Below are positions 7,536 to 16,641 of a DNA stretch of 64,000 nucleotides, in pieces. A program made the position numbers and the translations under genes. The DNA comes from JAWLFY01 sp041685355. Its GTDB lineage: Bacteria; Planctomycetota; Planctomycetia; Pirellulales; Pirellulaceae. The notes beneath the pieces are model-generated. The model did not search any database and was not told the origin of the DNA. It saw only the letters and a program-made list of their open reading frames with translations. The stretch lies in the NCBI GenBank assembly GCA_041685355.1, contig JAWLFY010000003.1, positions 32,868 through 96,867 of the forward strand. Direction: 5' to 3'. Position 1 is the stretch's first letter; each line of letters starts with the position of its first letter.

Positions 7536-9916
7536 AGCCCGCGTCGGCTCGGTACGACGTCGTCGGGATCGCCACCGCCGGGCTCGCGGGGTTGGCCGTT
7601 TACGCGGCGTATTTCCCGAGCGATAGCGTGGCGGTCGAACAGGGCGACGCGTTGTGGTTCGTCGCGCTCGCGATCATCGTCGCGATCGTCGGATGTCTGG
7701 GGGGGGGCCCGTCGGGAGCCAGCGAAGCGGAGGAGGACGCGGTCGAGCCGAGCAAGCCGTTCGACGTAAGGACCACTTGGGCGAGTCGGATCGCGGACGG
7801 GGCTCCGCTGGCGATCGCGGTGTGGATGACGGTCGCGGCCGCGGCGACGTCGCCACCGGGCAACCTTCGAAACGCGACCAACGAGGCGTGGGTGTGGTGG
7901 GCTTGGGCCGTGACGTTTCCGGTGGCTCGCCGTTTGTTGGCCGATCCGCGGCGCCGTGGGGCGATGTTGGTCTTGATGGTCGCGATCGCGTCGGGGATGG
8001 CGGTCCACGCGTTGCACCAGGAGTGGATCAGTTTGCCCGCGAGCCGAGCCGCATTTCGGGAGAACCCGGAGCAGGTGCTACGGATGGCGGGGGTCAACGC
8101 CGAGCCGGGTTCGGCGGAATGGATGACGTTCGAGAACCGGTTGCTCGATGGCGGGCCGACCGCGACGTTCGCGCTCGCGAACTCACTCGCCGCGCCGTTG
8201 TCGGTCGGGCTGGTGATCGCGGTCGCTTTGGGGCCATTCCGATGGGGACGTTTGTCGGTCAGGCGGCGGGTCGGGTGGGCGGCCGCGATCGTCGTGATCG
8301 GGGCGGCATTGGTCGCGACCCGCAGCCGTAGCGGGTTGATCGCGGCGGCGCTCGGGATAGCCCTCGTGCCTCTCCTTCGCGGCCGACTGCTCGGCACCCG
8401 CCGAACCCGCTTGGGAATCGTCGTCGCCGTCGCGGTGACGGCATTGGGTGGCGCGGCGATCATGCGATGGGGAGATCGGGAATGGGTCGAGCAAGCGCCC
8501 ACGTCACTCGGCTATCGGTTGCAGTACTGGCGGTCGACCTGGGAACTAGCCGCCGACCGTCCTTGGTTCGGCGCCGGGCCGGGAAATTTCCAGGCGATCT
8601 ATGAACGGTATCGGGAACCGAGCGCCCACGAACAGATCGCCGACCCGCACAACTTTTTTGTCGAAACGTTAGCGGCGGGGGGATTCGTCCCTGCGGCGAT
8701 GTTGGTGGCTTGGCTGGTTTCGATTGCGATCCTCGGTTGGCGGCGGCACGCTTCGGGCGAGATACGGTCGTCGTCAAAAACGGGTCGCTTGAGCGAATCG
8801 GGGGTGGAGACCAGGCGTGGCGGTTCGGCTTCGTCAAACGCGACACGAACGACTCTGCCGGGTCCGTCTTGGGTCTTCCGAGGCGGCTTGGTGAGTTTGG
8901 CGGCGGTGTGGCTGTTCGCCGCGGCGGTGGGACAAGTTCCCGATTGGGAGGCTCACCTGATCGCGGTGCCGCTCGCCACGGTTGTTGCTGTGCTGGTGCG
9001 GGGCACCGGGGAGAGCGGTGACGAGCCTTTCACCGCCGGGTCGGTCGGCACGGGTATGATCGGTGCGGGGGCGGCGTTGATCGCCGTGTTCCTGCACTTG
9101 TCCGTGTCCGGCGGCTGGACGGTGCCCGGAGTCGCGATGACGGTGTGGGGGTTAGCCGCTATGGTTTGTGGCTCACCGGACCGACCGTTGCCGGCGCGGG
9201 GAATCGACGGTCGGGGCCAGCGACGGATCGCGATCGCCGTCGGGACGATTTTGCTGCTAGGATTGCTGTTCGGATCGATTCGGCCGCACCAGCGGCGCGA
9301 CTTGTCAATGTTGCGGTCGGAGATCGCTTTCGAATCGGGGCGGGTCGCCGCGGCCCGGAGGCACCTCAGGGAAGCGGTTCACGCGGACCCTTGGTCGGCA
9401 GATCCGGCGTTGTGGCTGGCCGATTCGTTTCGCTGGGAACTGGCAGAAGGTCCCGACCGTCCCGACGCGCGTGAAGGCTGGGAATCGGCGATCACGGAAA
9501 CCTTGGCGCGGTGCGGGGAAGATCCGACGATATACCGGTTATTGGGGGAACAGCGAATCCACGTCTATCAACGTCACGGCCGAGCGAGTGACCTGCGGGC
9601 GGCGCACGAACTGTTCCTGACCGCCGCCGGATGGAGTCCGTCGCATCAGTGGTTGGCGGCCCAAGCGGCGGTAACTTCCGCTGCGATCGGGCACGACGGC
9701 GAAGCGGAACGGTTGGCGGAACGGGCCCGGCGGCTGGCGGGATTGGGGGGCAACATCGCGCGGGCGTTGGAGCGTCAATTCGTCAGCCGCGCGGAACCGC
9801 TCGGCCGACGAGCGTCGCGGGGGCCGATAAAGCTCCCCGCCAGCGAACTTCTTGCCGATCGCCTTGAAGAGGGCGGGCTCGAACCGGATCGGCCTTTGAC
9901 CCGTAACGAACATTAA
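7514..9916 (+). CDS. O-antigen ligase/polymerase-like membrane protein with C-terminal TPR-like region
   Basis: 800 aa from the ATG at 7514 (MAKDRRLKPAS), inside the end of the preceding gene; earlier in-frame starts only read its other frame. The N-terminal two thirds are polytopic. The Wzy_C/O-antigen-ligase signature is at about residues 250-400: TRSRSGLIAA, then FGAGPGNFQAIYERYREPS and DPHNFFVETLAAGG. The last 200 residues after a final membrane helix (about 580) are soluble and look like tetratricopeptide helices (GRVAAARRHLREAVHADPWSADPALWL, broken here for length), common in planctomycete members. The likely role is joining or polymerising polysaccharide on the periplasmic face. Confidence 0.85.
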   Translation: MAKDRRLKPASARYDVVGIATAGLAGLAVYAAYFPSDSVAVEQGDALWFVALAIIVAIVGCLGGGPSGASEAEEDAVEPSKPFDVRTTWASRIADGAPLAIAVWMTVAAAATSPPGNLRNATNEAWVWWAWAVTFPVARRLLADPRRRGAMLVLMVAIASGMAVHALHQEWISLPASRAAFRENPEQVLRMAGVNAEPGSAEWMTFENRLLDGGPTATFALANSLAAPLSVGLVIAVALGPFRWGRLSVRRRVGWAAAIVVIGAALVATRSRSGLIAAALGIALVPLLRGRLLGTRRTRLGIVVAVAVTALGGAAIMRWGDREWVEQAPTSLGYRLQYWRSTWELAADRPWFGAGPGNFQAIYERYREPSAHEQIADPHNFFVETLAAGGFVPAAMLVAWLVSIAILGWRRHASGEIRSSSKTGRLSESGVETRRGGSASSNATRTTLPGPSWVFRGGLVSLAAVWLFAAAVGQVPDWEAHLIAVPLATVVAVLVRGTGESGDEPFTAGSVGTGMIGAGAALIAVFLHLSVSGGWTVPGVAMTVWGLAAMVCGSPDRPLPARGIDGRGQRRIAIAVGTILLLGLLFGSIRPHQRRDLSMLRSEIAFESGRVAAARRHLREAVHADPWSADPALWLADSFRWELAEGPDRPDAREGWESAITETLARCGEDPTIYRLLGEQRIHVYQRHGRASDLRAAHELFLTAAGWSPSHQWLAAQAAVTSAAIGHDGEAERLAERARRLAGLGGNIARALERQFVSRAEPLGRRASRGPIKLPASELLADRLEEGGLEPDRPLTRNEH

Positions 9917-9958
9917 TGATTCTGCTCAGACCTTCTCGCAACGGATGACTGCTGACCG

Positions 9959-11203
9959 ATGAAGTTCTTCCTCTGTATTGTCCTCGCCGCGGCGTGCGGG
10001 ACGGCAGCCGCATGGGCGATCGTGGAACGAAACTATGGCCGCTACGATGCTTACTTGGGCGTGATCGACGACGACGGCCAAGTGACCGCTGAGTCGATCA
10101 GGGAAGTGGTCAATCTTGCCCCGGCCACTTCGTTCGCCCGTGTCGAGTTGCCAGACGGGCGGGAGCATGACTTCGGCGTGATGCGGCCCGACGAAAAAGG
10201 GGAACATCGATTCCGGATTCGCAACGCCGGATCGATCCCGCTCACGCTTCGTCTCGGAGCGACGTCGTGCAAGTGCACGCTGGGGAATCTGGCGGATGAC
10301 CAACTGGCCCCCGGCGCGGAGACCTCGGTCGCGATGGAGTGGGTGGTCAAGACGAATGCGGACCACTTTTCGCAAACCGCCGAACTCCGCACGAACGACC
10401 CAGAGAATCCTGCCGTCCAACTGTTGATTGAGGGACACGTGATCCGGGGCGTCGAGATGACCCCGAAGGAGTGGACGTTCGGAGACGTCGCGTCCGGCGA
10501 GCCGATCGAGATGACGGCGAAAGTCTTCAACCACCTCGACCGCGATATCGAACCGGCCGATGTCGGTTTTACCAGCGAGTCGTTCTCGGATGAGGCGTCG
10601 GTCGAAATCGAACCGTTTTCGCCGAGTCCGGATGACGGGATCCACGCTTCCGCTCGGCAAGCGTTTGCGATCACCGCCCGTATCCCACCGGGGATGCCGC
10701 AGGGTTCGGTCCGAGGCCGATTTCGGTTCGGATATCGGACCGTCGATGAGGGGGCGGAGGGCGTCGTCCCCGAAGACGAGTCGATGTACGTGAGCGCACC
10801 GGTTAGCGGCCGGGTTGTCGGGGTACTGGGGATGATCCCGAATTCCAGATTGAAAGAGCTCCGCGACGGCACGTACCTGTTAGATCTCGGGGAGCTAACT
10901 CAGGGAGAAGAAGCGGAGGCGAGGGCGTTGGTCATGGTCAAGGGGCGTGACCGGGGCGAATTGCGTTTGCAAATCGGAGAGGTAAGCCCCGAAGGGGTGT
11001 TCGACGTCGAATTGGGCGAGCCGACCGTTCGCGCCACGTCGTCGCTTTACCGACTCCGTCTTCATCTCCGTCCTGACGCCGAACCGATCGAGCGTCTCGG
11101 CGGAGGCGGGAAGAATGACCTCGGCAAGATTTTGATCGAGGCGGACGACGATTCGATCGCGCCGATGCGGCTGCTATTGAAATTTTCGGTGGGCGGCGAG
11201 TAA
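9959..11203 (+). CDS. DUF1573 domain exported protein
   Basis: 414 aa. A signal peptide or anchor lies at residues 1-22 (MKFFLCIVLAAACGTAAAW). Residues about 60-160 match DUF1573 (DFGVMRPDEKGEHRFRIRN, then SCKCTLGNL with the family's paired cysteines), an Ig-like fold of unknown function widespread in planctomycetes and Bacteroidetes. A second beta-rich part follows, with another block (MTPKEWTFGDVASGEPI) that may be a degenerate repeat. It precedes the multiheme lipoprotein gene in the same direction; co-export is likely but an operon is uncertain because of the 236-bp gap. Confidence 0.88.
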   Translation: MKFFLCIVLAAACGTAAAWAIVERNYGRYDAYLGVIDDDGQVTAESIREVVNLAPATSFARVELPDGREHDFGVMRPDEKGEHRFRIRNAGSIPLTLRLGATSCKCTLGNLADDQLAPGAETSVAMEWVVKTNADHFSQTAELRTNDPENPAVQLLIEGHVIRGVEMTPKEWTFGDVASGEPIEMTAKVFNHLDRDIEPADVGFTSESFSDEASVEIEPFSPSPDDGIHASARQAFAITARIPPGMPQGSVRGRFRFGYRTVDEGAEGVVPEDESMYVSAPVSGRVVGVLGMIPNSRLKELRDGTYLLDLGELTQGEEAEARALVMVKGRDRGELRLQIGEVSPEGVFDVELGEPTVRATSSLYRLRLHLRPDAEPIERLGGGGKNDLGKILIEADDDSIAPMRLLLKFSVGGE

Positions 11204-11439
11204 ACGAGCCGAGTCGATGCGGAAAGGGGATCGACGTTTCGGGCTTGTGTTTCACGGCCCGAATCGCGCACCCTTTGGGTGGGTGGACGTGTCGCAATCC
11301 GTCCCCCCGCCCGGCCATTCGCGGTTCCGCCTCGGTGGCGACCGGTTTGTCTCGACGGCAACGGTTTCGTCTCGACGACAACGGTCGACGGTCCCGTCCC
11401 ATCGTCCCTCCATCCCTTTACCGATCGGTGGACCCTGTC
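11204..11439 (+). other. Intergenic leader with short direct repeat
   Basis: 236 bp before the lipoprotein gene. A near-perfect direct repeat of about 18-20 bp (GTCTCGACGGCAACGGTTTC and a similar copy) lies around 11349-11388. Open frames here extend the downstream gene but look non-coding; no promoter is clear. Confidence 0.4.
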
Positions 11440-13287
11440 ATGCCCTCGCGCCGAGCCTCGTTGAACGCCGCTTGGATGATGTTCCTCGTCTGCACGCTCT
11501 CGACCCCGCTTTGGGTCGTGGGATGCCGTCCTGGTGCTCGTTCGGTCGCTCCCCCGTCGTCACCTCGACACGCGGCCGACTCGACCCCCGGTTCGACTTC
11601 GGACGTGGAGTCGTCGCACGTCTCCGACTCGGAGCAGCCCGGCGTCGAAGAGATGGACCCGATCGAGGCCCCGCTGATGCCGCCGGTCCTCGTCGACGTC
11701 GAGGGGGTGCAAGACGTCGAGGGGGGGCAACGAAACGCCGAACAGTCTCCGAAGGACGCGTCACGCGGCGAGGCGGAGGCTGGGGAGCCACTTGCCAACT
11801 CGGACAAAGCGGCCAGCACCGGCCCCCCGGTCGAATCCGCCGCGGACGCTGCCGGTGGCGACTCGGGCGAGAAAGTCGGAGAGCCGCCGGCGTACACGTC
11901 GTGGGATCCACCGACGGTCACCCTCGTGGTCACCGGCCAGCAAAACGGATACCTCGAGCCGTGCGGCTGCACCGGACTCGATCGCCAAAAAGGGGGCGTC
12001 GCCCGGCGATATACCCTCCTCGAACAGTTGCGATCGCGAGGCTGGGAACTCGTCCCGATCGACGCGGGAAACCAAGTCCGACGCTACGGTCGCCAAGCCG
12101 AGATCAAGTACCACCGTTCGCTCGAAGCGCTTCGTGAGATGGGGTATGTGGCGGTCGGCTTCGGCCCCGATGACATCCGCTTGAGCGTCGGCGACCTGAT
12201 TCAGGAGGCCGCGGCTGAATCGGACGACGAGGCACTGCACCTTTCGGCAAACGTCGTCCTGTTCGACCCGACGTTGATGCCCAAGGTGAAGACGGTCGAG
12301 GCGGGCGGACTCACGATCGGCGTGACGAGTCTTCTGGATCCGGCGTCGCTCAAGGCCGACCCGAGCGGCGAAATTGAGGTCGGGGAAGCGGTCGACGCGG
12401 CGGTGGCAGCGATCGACGAGATCCGACAACGGGACACGGACTTTACCGTGCTCATGTTCTATGGCGACGAGTCCGCGGCGGAGTCCCTCGCCCGCGAAGT
12501 CCCCGGGATCGACCTGTTGGTCGTCGCCGGCAGCGATGGCGAGCCGTTGTATCGGCCCCGCGAGATCGACGGCTCAAGAAACCGGGACGGCGGATCGACG
12601 AAGCTGATCGTCACCGGAAACAAAGGGATGTATGCCGGATTGGTAGGGATCGAACCGGACCGCTCTATCCGTTACGCCCGGGTCGCGATCACACATGAGT
12701 TCGAGGACGCCCCGGAAATGCGTCAGCTGATGGCCGACTACCAGCAACAGCTGAAAGAAGTCGGCCTGGACGGCCTTGGGCTGCGACCGCTGCGGCACCC
12801 GACCGGCGAGAAATTCGTCGGGTCGAGCACGTGTGGCGAGTGTCACACGCTGGCGTTCGATATCTGGTCGTCGACCCCACACGCTTTGGCAACCGACCAT
12901 ATCGTCGAGCCGCCCGAAGAGCGGGGCGATGTCGCGCGGCACTTCGATCCGGAATGCCTCAGTTGCCACGTCACCGGATGGCACCCGCAAGACTACCAGC
13001 CGTACGAGTCAGGTTATCTTTCGCTAGAAGCCGACAGCCATTTGACCGGCAACGGTTGTGAGAATTGCCACGGGCCCGGCGGATCACATGTCGCCGCCGA
13101 GCAAGGCGATTTGGACGTTTCCGGCGACCGTTTGGAGGAGCTTCGCGTCGCGATGCGGTTACCGCTCGAACGGGCCCGCGACAAGTGCCTCGAGTGCCAC
13201 GACCTTGACAATAGCCCCGACTTCCACGAGCCCGACGCGTTCGAACACATCTATTGGCCAGAGGTCGAGCATTACGGGCTCGATTGA
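11440..13287 (+). CDS. Tetraheme cytochrome lipoprotein with 5'-nucleotidase-like domain
   Basis: 615 aa from the ATG at 11440, which gives a lipoprotein signal (LNAAWMMFLVCTLSTPLWVVGC, lipobox VVGC); longer in-frame starts add only repeat-derived residues. After an acidic low-complexity linker (about 30-155), a 5'-nucleotidase/UshA-like metallophosphatase fold runs from about 160 (VVTGQQNGYLEPCGCTG) to about 440, without clear metal-site histidines. The C-terminal part has four c-type heme motifs: CGECH (465-469), CLSCH (506-510), CENCH (540-544) and CLECH (583-587), as in cytochrome c-554-like proteins. It is probably an electron carrier or redox enzyme on the outer face of a membrane; its partner is unknown. 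Confidence 0.85.
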   Translation: MPSRRASLNAAWMMFLVCTLSTPLWVVGCRPGARSVAPPSSPRHAADSTPGSTSDVESSHVSDSEQPGVEEMDPIEAPLMPPVLVDVEGVQDVEGGQRNAEQSPKDASRGEAEAGEPLANSDKAASTGPPVESAADAAGGDSGEKVGEPPAYTSWDPPTVTLVVTGQQNGYLEPCGCTGLDRQKGGVARRYTLLEQLRSRGWELVPIDAGNQVRRYGRQAEIKYHRSLEALREMGYVAVGFGPDDIRLSVGDLIQEAAAESDDEALHLSANVVLFDPTLMPKVKTVEAGGLTIGVTSLLDPASLKADPSGEIEVGEAVDAAVAAIDEIRQRDTDFTVLMFYGDESAAESLAREVPGIDLLVVAGSDGEPLYRPREIDGSRNRDGGSTKLIVTGNKGMYAGLVGIEPDRSIRYARVAITHEFEDAPEMRQLMADYQQQLKEVGLDGLGLRPLRHPTGEKFVGSSTCGECHTLAFDIWSSTPHALATDHIVEPPEERGDVARHFDPECLSCHVTGWHPQDYQPYESGYLSLEADSHLTGNGCENCHGPGGSHVAAEQGDLDVSGDRLEELRVAMRLPLERARDKCLECHDLDNSPDFHEPDAFEHIYWPEVEHYGLD

Positions 13288-14060
13288 ATATCCAGCCGCC
13301 CCGTTTTCGTCGGCCGCACGACCGCGGTCGATCGCTCGGCATGATCGTCGGAGGCCGCTTTCTCGCGAGGCACTTTCGCATCGGACACCGGCGGCTCGGA
13401 CACTTTGTCTCCGGACGCCGCGTGCTCGACCGCCACCCGTCCGTCGACCAGCCGCAACAGCGGGTCCGCCAGTTGGGCCGCCTCGTCAAGGCTGTGGGTG
13501 ACATGGAGCGTGGTGACCCCGGTCCGAACGCGAACCTCGGCGAGCAACTCGCACATCTGGCCGCGGGTTTCGCCATCCAGCGCGCTGAGCGGTTCATCGA
13601 GACACAGAACACGGGGCATGAACGACAACGCACGTCCCAACGCGACCCGTTGCCGCTCTCCACCGCTAAGACCGGTGGGGACCCGGTCGAGGAGGTGACC
13701 GATCCCAAGCATCTCGGTAAGCTCGCCGACGCGCTGCGAAATCAACCCTTTGTCGACGCCGCGGATCGAAAGGGCAAACCCGAGTTGTTGACGGACCCTC
13801 ATCCGAGAAAACAAAGCCCCGTCTTGAGGCACGTAGCCGACGCCACGCAACGCGGGGTTCCGATCGGTGACGTCCTGATCCCCAAGCAGGATCCGGCCCG
13901 AAGTGACCGGACGAAGCCCCAAGATCGTTTCGAGGATCGTCGTCTTGCCGCTTCCCGTCTTCCCCATCAACACCCCATACCCACCACTCGGGATCGTGAG
14001 GGAGACGTCGCGGAGCGCAAACTCACCCGCGGTGATCGTCACGTGATCAAGCCGGATCAT
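13272..14060 (-). CDS. Molybdate/tungstate-type ABC importer ATPase
   Basis: 262 aa, the last gene of a six-gene operon. Walker A GKTGSGKTT (33-41), Q-loop VPQD (77-80), signature LSGGERQ (131-137) and Walker B VLCLDEP (151-157) are intact, with H-loop HVTHS later. It belongs to the ModC/WtpC/CysA importer class but lacks the usual C-terminal TOBE regulatory domain, having a charged tail of about 45 residues instead. The ATG at 14060 overlaps the permease stop by 4 bp. The 3' end overlaps the convergent lipoprotein gene by 16 bp. Confidence 0.88.
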   Translation of the reverse strand: MIRLDHVTITAGEFALRDVSLTIPSGGYGVLMGKTGSGKTTILETILGLRPVTSGRILLGDQDVTDRNPALRGVGYVPQDGALFSRMRVRQQLGFALSIRGVDKGLISQRVGELTEMLGIGHLLDRVPTGLSGGERQRVALGRALSFMPRVLCLDEPLSALDGETRGQMCELLAEVRVRTGVTTLHVTHSLDEAAQLADPLLRLVDGRVAVEHAASGDKVSEPPVSDAKVPREKAASDDHAERSTAVVRPTKTGRLDIQSSP

Positions 14061-15001
14061 GACCGCCGCGCCCCACCACGTTCGCGAACGTTTCCGCCCC
14101 GAAACAGCGACGAGCTCTCCTCGCCACCCACCGCCCGGGTCAGGATCAACACGATGATCGCCCCCGCGACCATGATCAGCGATACCGCGACCGCCGCCTC
14201 CAAGTTCCCCACGTTCATCTCCAGGAACACACTCGTCGACAACACCTCGGTCTTCATTCGCGTCGAGCCGGCAAAGATCAACAGCGGCCCGAACTCGCCG
14301 AGCGAACGCGCCCATGCGAGCGTCAACGCGGTCACCATGCCGCGATCCGCTTCGGGAAACACGACGTACGAAAATGCCTGGAAACGGCTGCAGCCCAACG
14401 TCCGCGCGACCTGCTCGCATCGCGGATCGATCTGATCAAATGTCGCCTTCATCGTCCGCACCGCGAACGCGCACGCCACCGAGAACTGCGCCAATACGAC
14501 CGCCGGGACCTGGTACACCACGTGCGGCGCTAACCAAGAAAACGGCGCGAACTGGAACAAGATCAGCAGGCTCAGCCCGACCACCAGCGGCGGGAGCACG
14601 ATCGGGATATCGAGAAACGCGTCGAGCAGCCTGCGTCCCGGAAACCGAACCCTCGACATTAAATAGCCGAGTGGGACCGCGACGAAAACCGACAAGATCG
14701 CCGACAGCGTACACGAGATCAGGCTCAACCGGATCGAGTAGCGGATCTTCGGGTCGCGGAGGGCGTCGACGATCGGACTCTCGGTCACCGCAGCCGTCCA
14801 CGCCTGCGAACCGGAAGACGCTGCCAAACTCTGCCGAACCATGTACAGAACGTCGGCCGCCAACATCCCGGCGATCAGCAACACATACACGCCGCCGATC
14901 ACCCCCATCGACGCCAAGAAGACGCGGTCCGACAGGGCCATCGCCAACGGCTTGCGGGGGGCGCCGTACTCGTGCCCGACGGCCAACGAAGAATCCGTCA
15001 A
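14057..15001 (-). CDS. Molybdate/tungstate-type ABC permease
   Basis: 314 aa inner-membrane permease of the ModB/WtpB/CysT class. Several hydrophobic segments surround the cytoplasmic EAA-like loop ARTLGCSRFQAFSYVVFPEA, which contacts the ATPase. DIPIVLPPLVVGLSLL and LGEFGPLLIFAG are typical of anion-importer permeases. It has a longer first periplasmic stretch than ModB (about residues 55-90). ATG overlaps the binding-protein stop by 4 bp. The substrate is inferred only from family resemblance; molybdate, tungstate or another oxyanion are all possible. Confidence 0.88.
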   Translation of the reverse strand: MTDSSLAVGHEYGAPRKPLAMALSDRVFLASMGVIGGVYVLLIAGMLAADVLYMVRQSLAASSGSQAWTAAVTESPIVDALRDPKIRYSIRLSLISCTLSAILSVFVAVPLGYLMSRVRFPGRRLLDAFLDIPIVLPPLVVGLSLLILFQFAPFSWLAPHVVYQVPAVVLAQFSVACAFAVRTMKATFDQIDPRCEQVARTLGCSRFQAFSYVVFPEADRGMVTALTLAWARSLGEFGPLLIFAGSTRMKTEVLSTSVFLEMNVGNLEAAVAVSLIMVAGAIIVLILTRAVGGEESSSLFRGGNVRERGGARRS

Positions 15002-16641
15002 AACGAATCCGCCCGATCGTCGAGGAGGAACTCGAACCCGACGGTTTCAAACCGCTCTCGAGCCGTGTGGACTTGGCGATAGAGCCGCCGGATGAGTTGC
15101 TTGTGGTCGCTGTGACGGGCGATGCTGAGCGGCTGCACCGCGCGGGTCAACGGCGAGTCGATGCGGATCACGTCAACCTCGTCGTCATGCCCCAGAACGT
15201 CATTGCGGTAAGCGATCGCGACGTCGACGTGACCGGTCAATACGTCGGGAACGATCAACGCCGACGACGACTTTTCGACAACCACCTCCCCCGCTTCCCC
15301 CTGCTTCTCCATCAACGCGTCGTAGATCCCGACTTGGCGAAGCAGGCGTCGTGTGAGCGCCCCGATCGTGCACTGGTCGGGCTCGCCGATCGAAACCCGG
15401 ACTCCCGGTAGCGCCAAATCCTTCAGCCCGCCGACGCGATCGCTCCCCTTGGGCACAACCATCACGATCTCGGTTTCGGAAACGTCGATGTCTTCCTGGA
15501 ACCACTCGTTGACGTTTTCTAAATAGTACCGGTCACACGCCATGTAAACGTCGGGAAAGCCAGCCGCCTGGGACTGGTCTTCGATCGCCGCCATCCGCCC
15601 GGTCAGGATCCCGCAGCCGTCGAATACCGTATTGACCACAACGCCCTCCCGCTTTTGAAACGCGTCGATCACGGGTTCGACCGCGTTCCGGTTAACGGCC
15701 CCACAATAGAACGTGATCTCCGGCGTCTCCGCCCACAAGTCACCCTCGACCGGCCCCATCCCGGCCGCTTCGAAGACCGGCAATCCCCGATCGCGAGCGG
15801 CCAGATAGCGGGCCAACTTCAACGCGGCGGTCGGCCGTGTCGACGAGGTCAATACCCCGACGGTGACCTCCTCCTCGGGGATCGTCGTCTTCCGCGTCTC
15901 CGCCAACTCTCCCAACGGGATCGCCGTCAGCTCGTCACGATACTCGGGGCTCGAAACGGTGAAGTTCCATACGATCCCGAAATCGGCCGCACCGATTTTG
16001 ACGTCGTTGGCCACTTCGTTCACCGTCGGCTTGAAAACGCCGTACTCGGTCGTGTGCTGTTCCAATCGGGCCCACAAGTTCTCGGCATCCCCACCCGTCC
16101 ACGCGACCGGTTGCAGTGTGGTCCGGGCCGACTTTCCGACCGCCGCTTGGTCCGGGGAAGCGACCGACCAGCGGACCCCTTCCGCGAACATCGCCTCCCA
16201 GGACGGTTCACTCGGTTCGCGATCGTTGCGAAAAACGACGACCGGTTGCAACACGCCCAGCGGCAGCGACTCCGCGGCCAGTCCCTGCTCGATCGCCTCA
16301 TCGATGTAGAACGAGTCAGCCGCCAAATACAGATCGGGCTGTTCGAACTTATTGACCTTCAACTGGTTAAGCAGCATGTTCGAACCGCCGTACTGGGGCT
16401 CGACCCGGATGCCGTACTCTTCCTCATAAGCTGCGAGGATCTGTTCGACCGGGCCCCGAACCCCGGCGGCGACGAGCATCACCAGCGGTCGATCGGCATC
16501 GTCACCCGACCGCCGCGACCCGCCGGGCAACAAGGCGATCAGGGCGACGGCCAACACGGCACCGGCGAATACTATCAACAGCAACGGGTTCAAACCGCCT
16601 CGCCGCGTCGACCACGCGGCATGACTTCGAATTCGCGTCAT
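14998..16641 (-). CDS. Tandem two-domain ModA-like substrate-binding protein, membrane anchored
   Basis: 547 aa, about twice the size of ModA. ATG at 16641 is chosen because it overlaps the ATPase stop (ATGA). A basic N-terminus and one hydrophobic helix (about 18-38, LLLIVFAGAVLAVALIALL) would anchor it outside the inner membrane. Two periplasmic-binding-fold type 2 domains follow: about 50-295 (LVMLVAAGVRGPVEQILAAY, then YGGSNMLLNQL, PDLYLAADS) and about 305-545 (ITFYCGAVNRNAVEPVIDAF, then FDGCGILTGRM, PDVYMACDRYY). Each copy has the order of ModA elements, so the protein arose by internal duplication. It may bind two anions or let one copy serve another partner. Confidence 0.85.
   Translation of the reverse strand: MTRIRSHAAWSTRRGGLNPLLLIVFAGAVLAVALIALLPGGSRRSGDDADRPLVMLVAAGVRGPVEQILAAYEEEYGIRVEPQYGGSNMLLNQLKVNKFEQPDLYLAADSFYIDEAIEQGLAAESLPLGVLQPVVVFRNDREPSEPSWEAMFAEGVRWSVASPDQAAVGKSARTTLQPVAWTGGDAENLWARLEQHTTEYGVFKPTVNEVANDVKIGAADFGIVWNFTVSSPEYRDELTAIPLGELAETRKTTIPEEEVTVGVLTSSTRPTAALKLARYLAARDRGLPVFEAAGMGPVEGDLWAETPEITFYCGAVNRNAVEPVIDAFQKREGVVVNTVFDGCGILTGRMAAIEDQSQAAGFPDVYMACDRYYLENVNEWFQEDIDVSETEIVMVVPKGSDRVGGLKDLALPGVRVSIGEPDQCTIGALTRRLLRQVGIYDALMEKQGEAGEVVVEKSSSALIVPDVLTGHVDVAIAYRNDVLGHDDEVDVIRIDSPLTRAVQPLSIARHSDHKQLIRRLYRQVHTARERFETVGFEFLLDDRADSF

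Noticed and set aside
13254..14435. 393-codon plus-strand frame over the ModC-like gene
   Set aside because: Shadow of a gene with complete ABC motifs.
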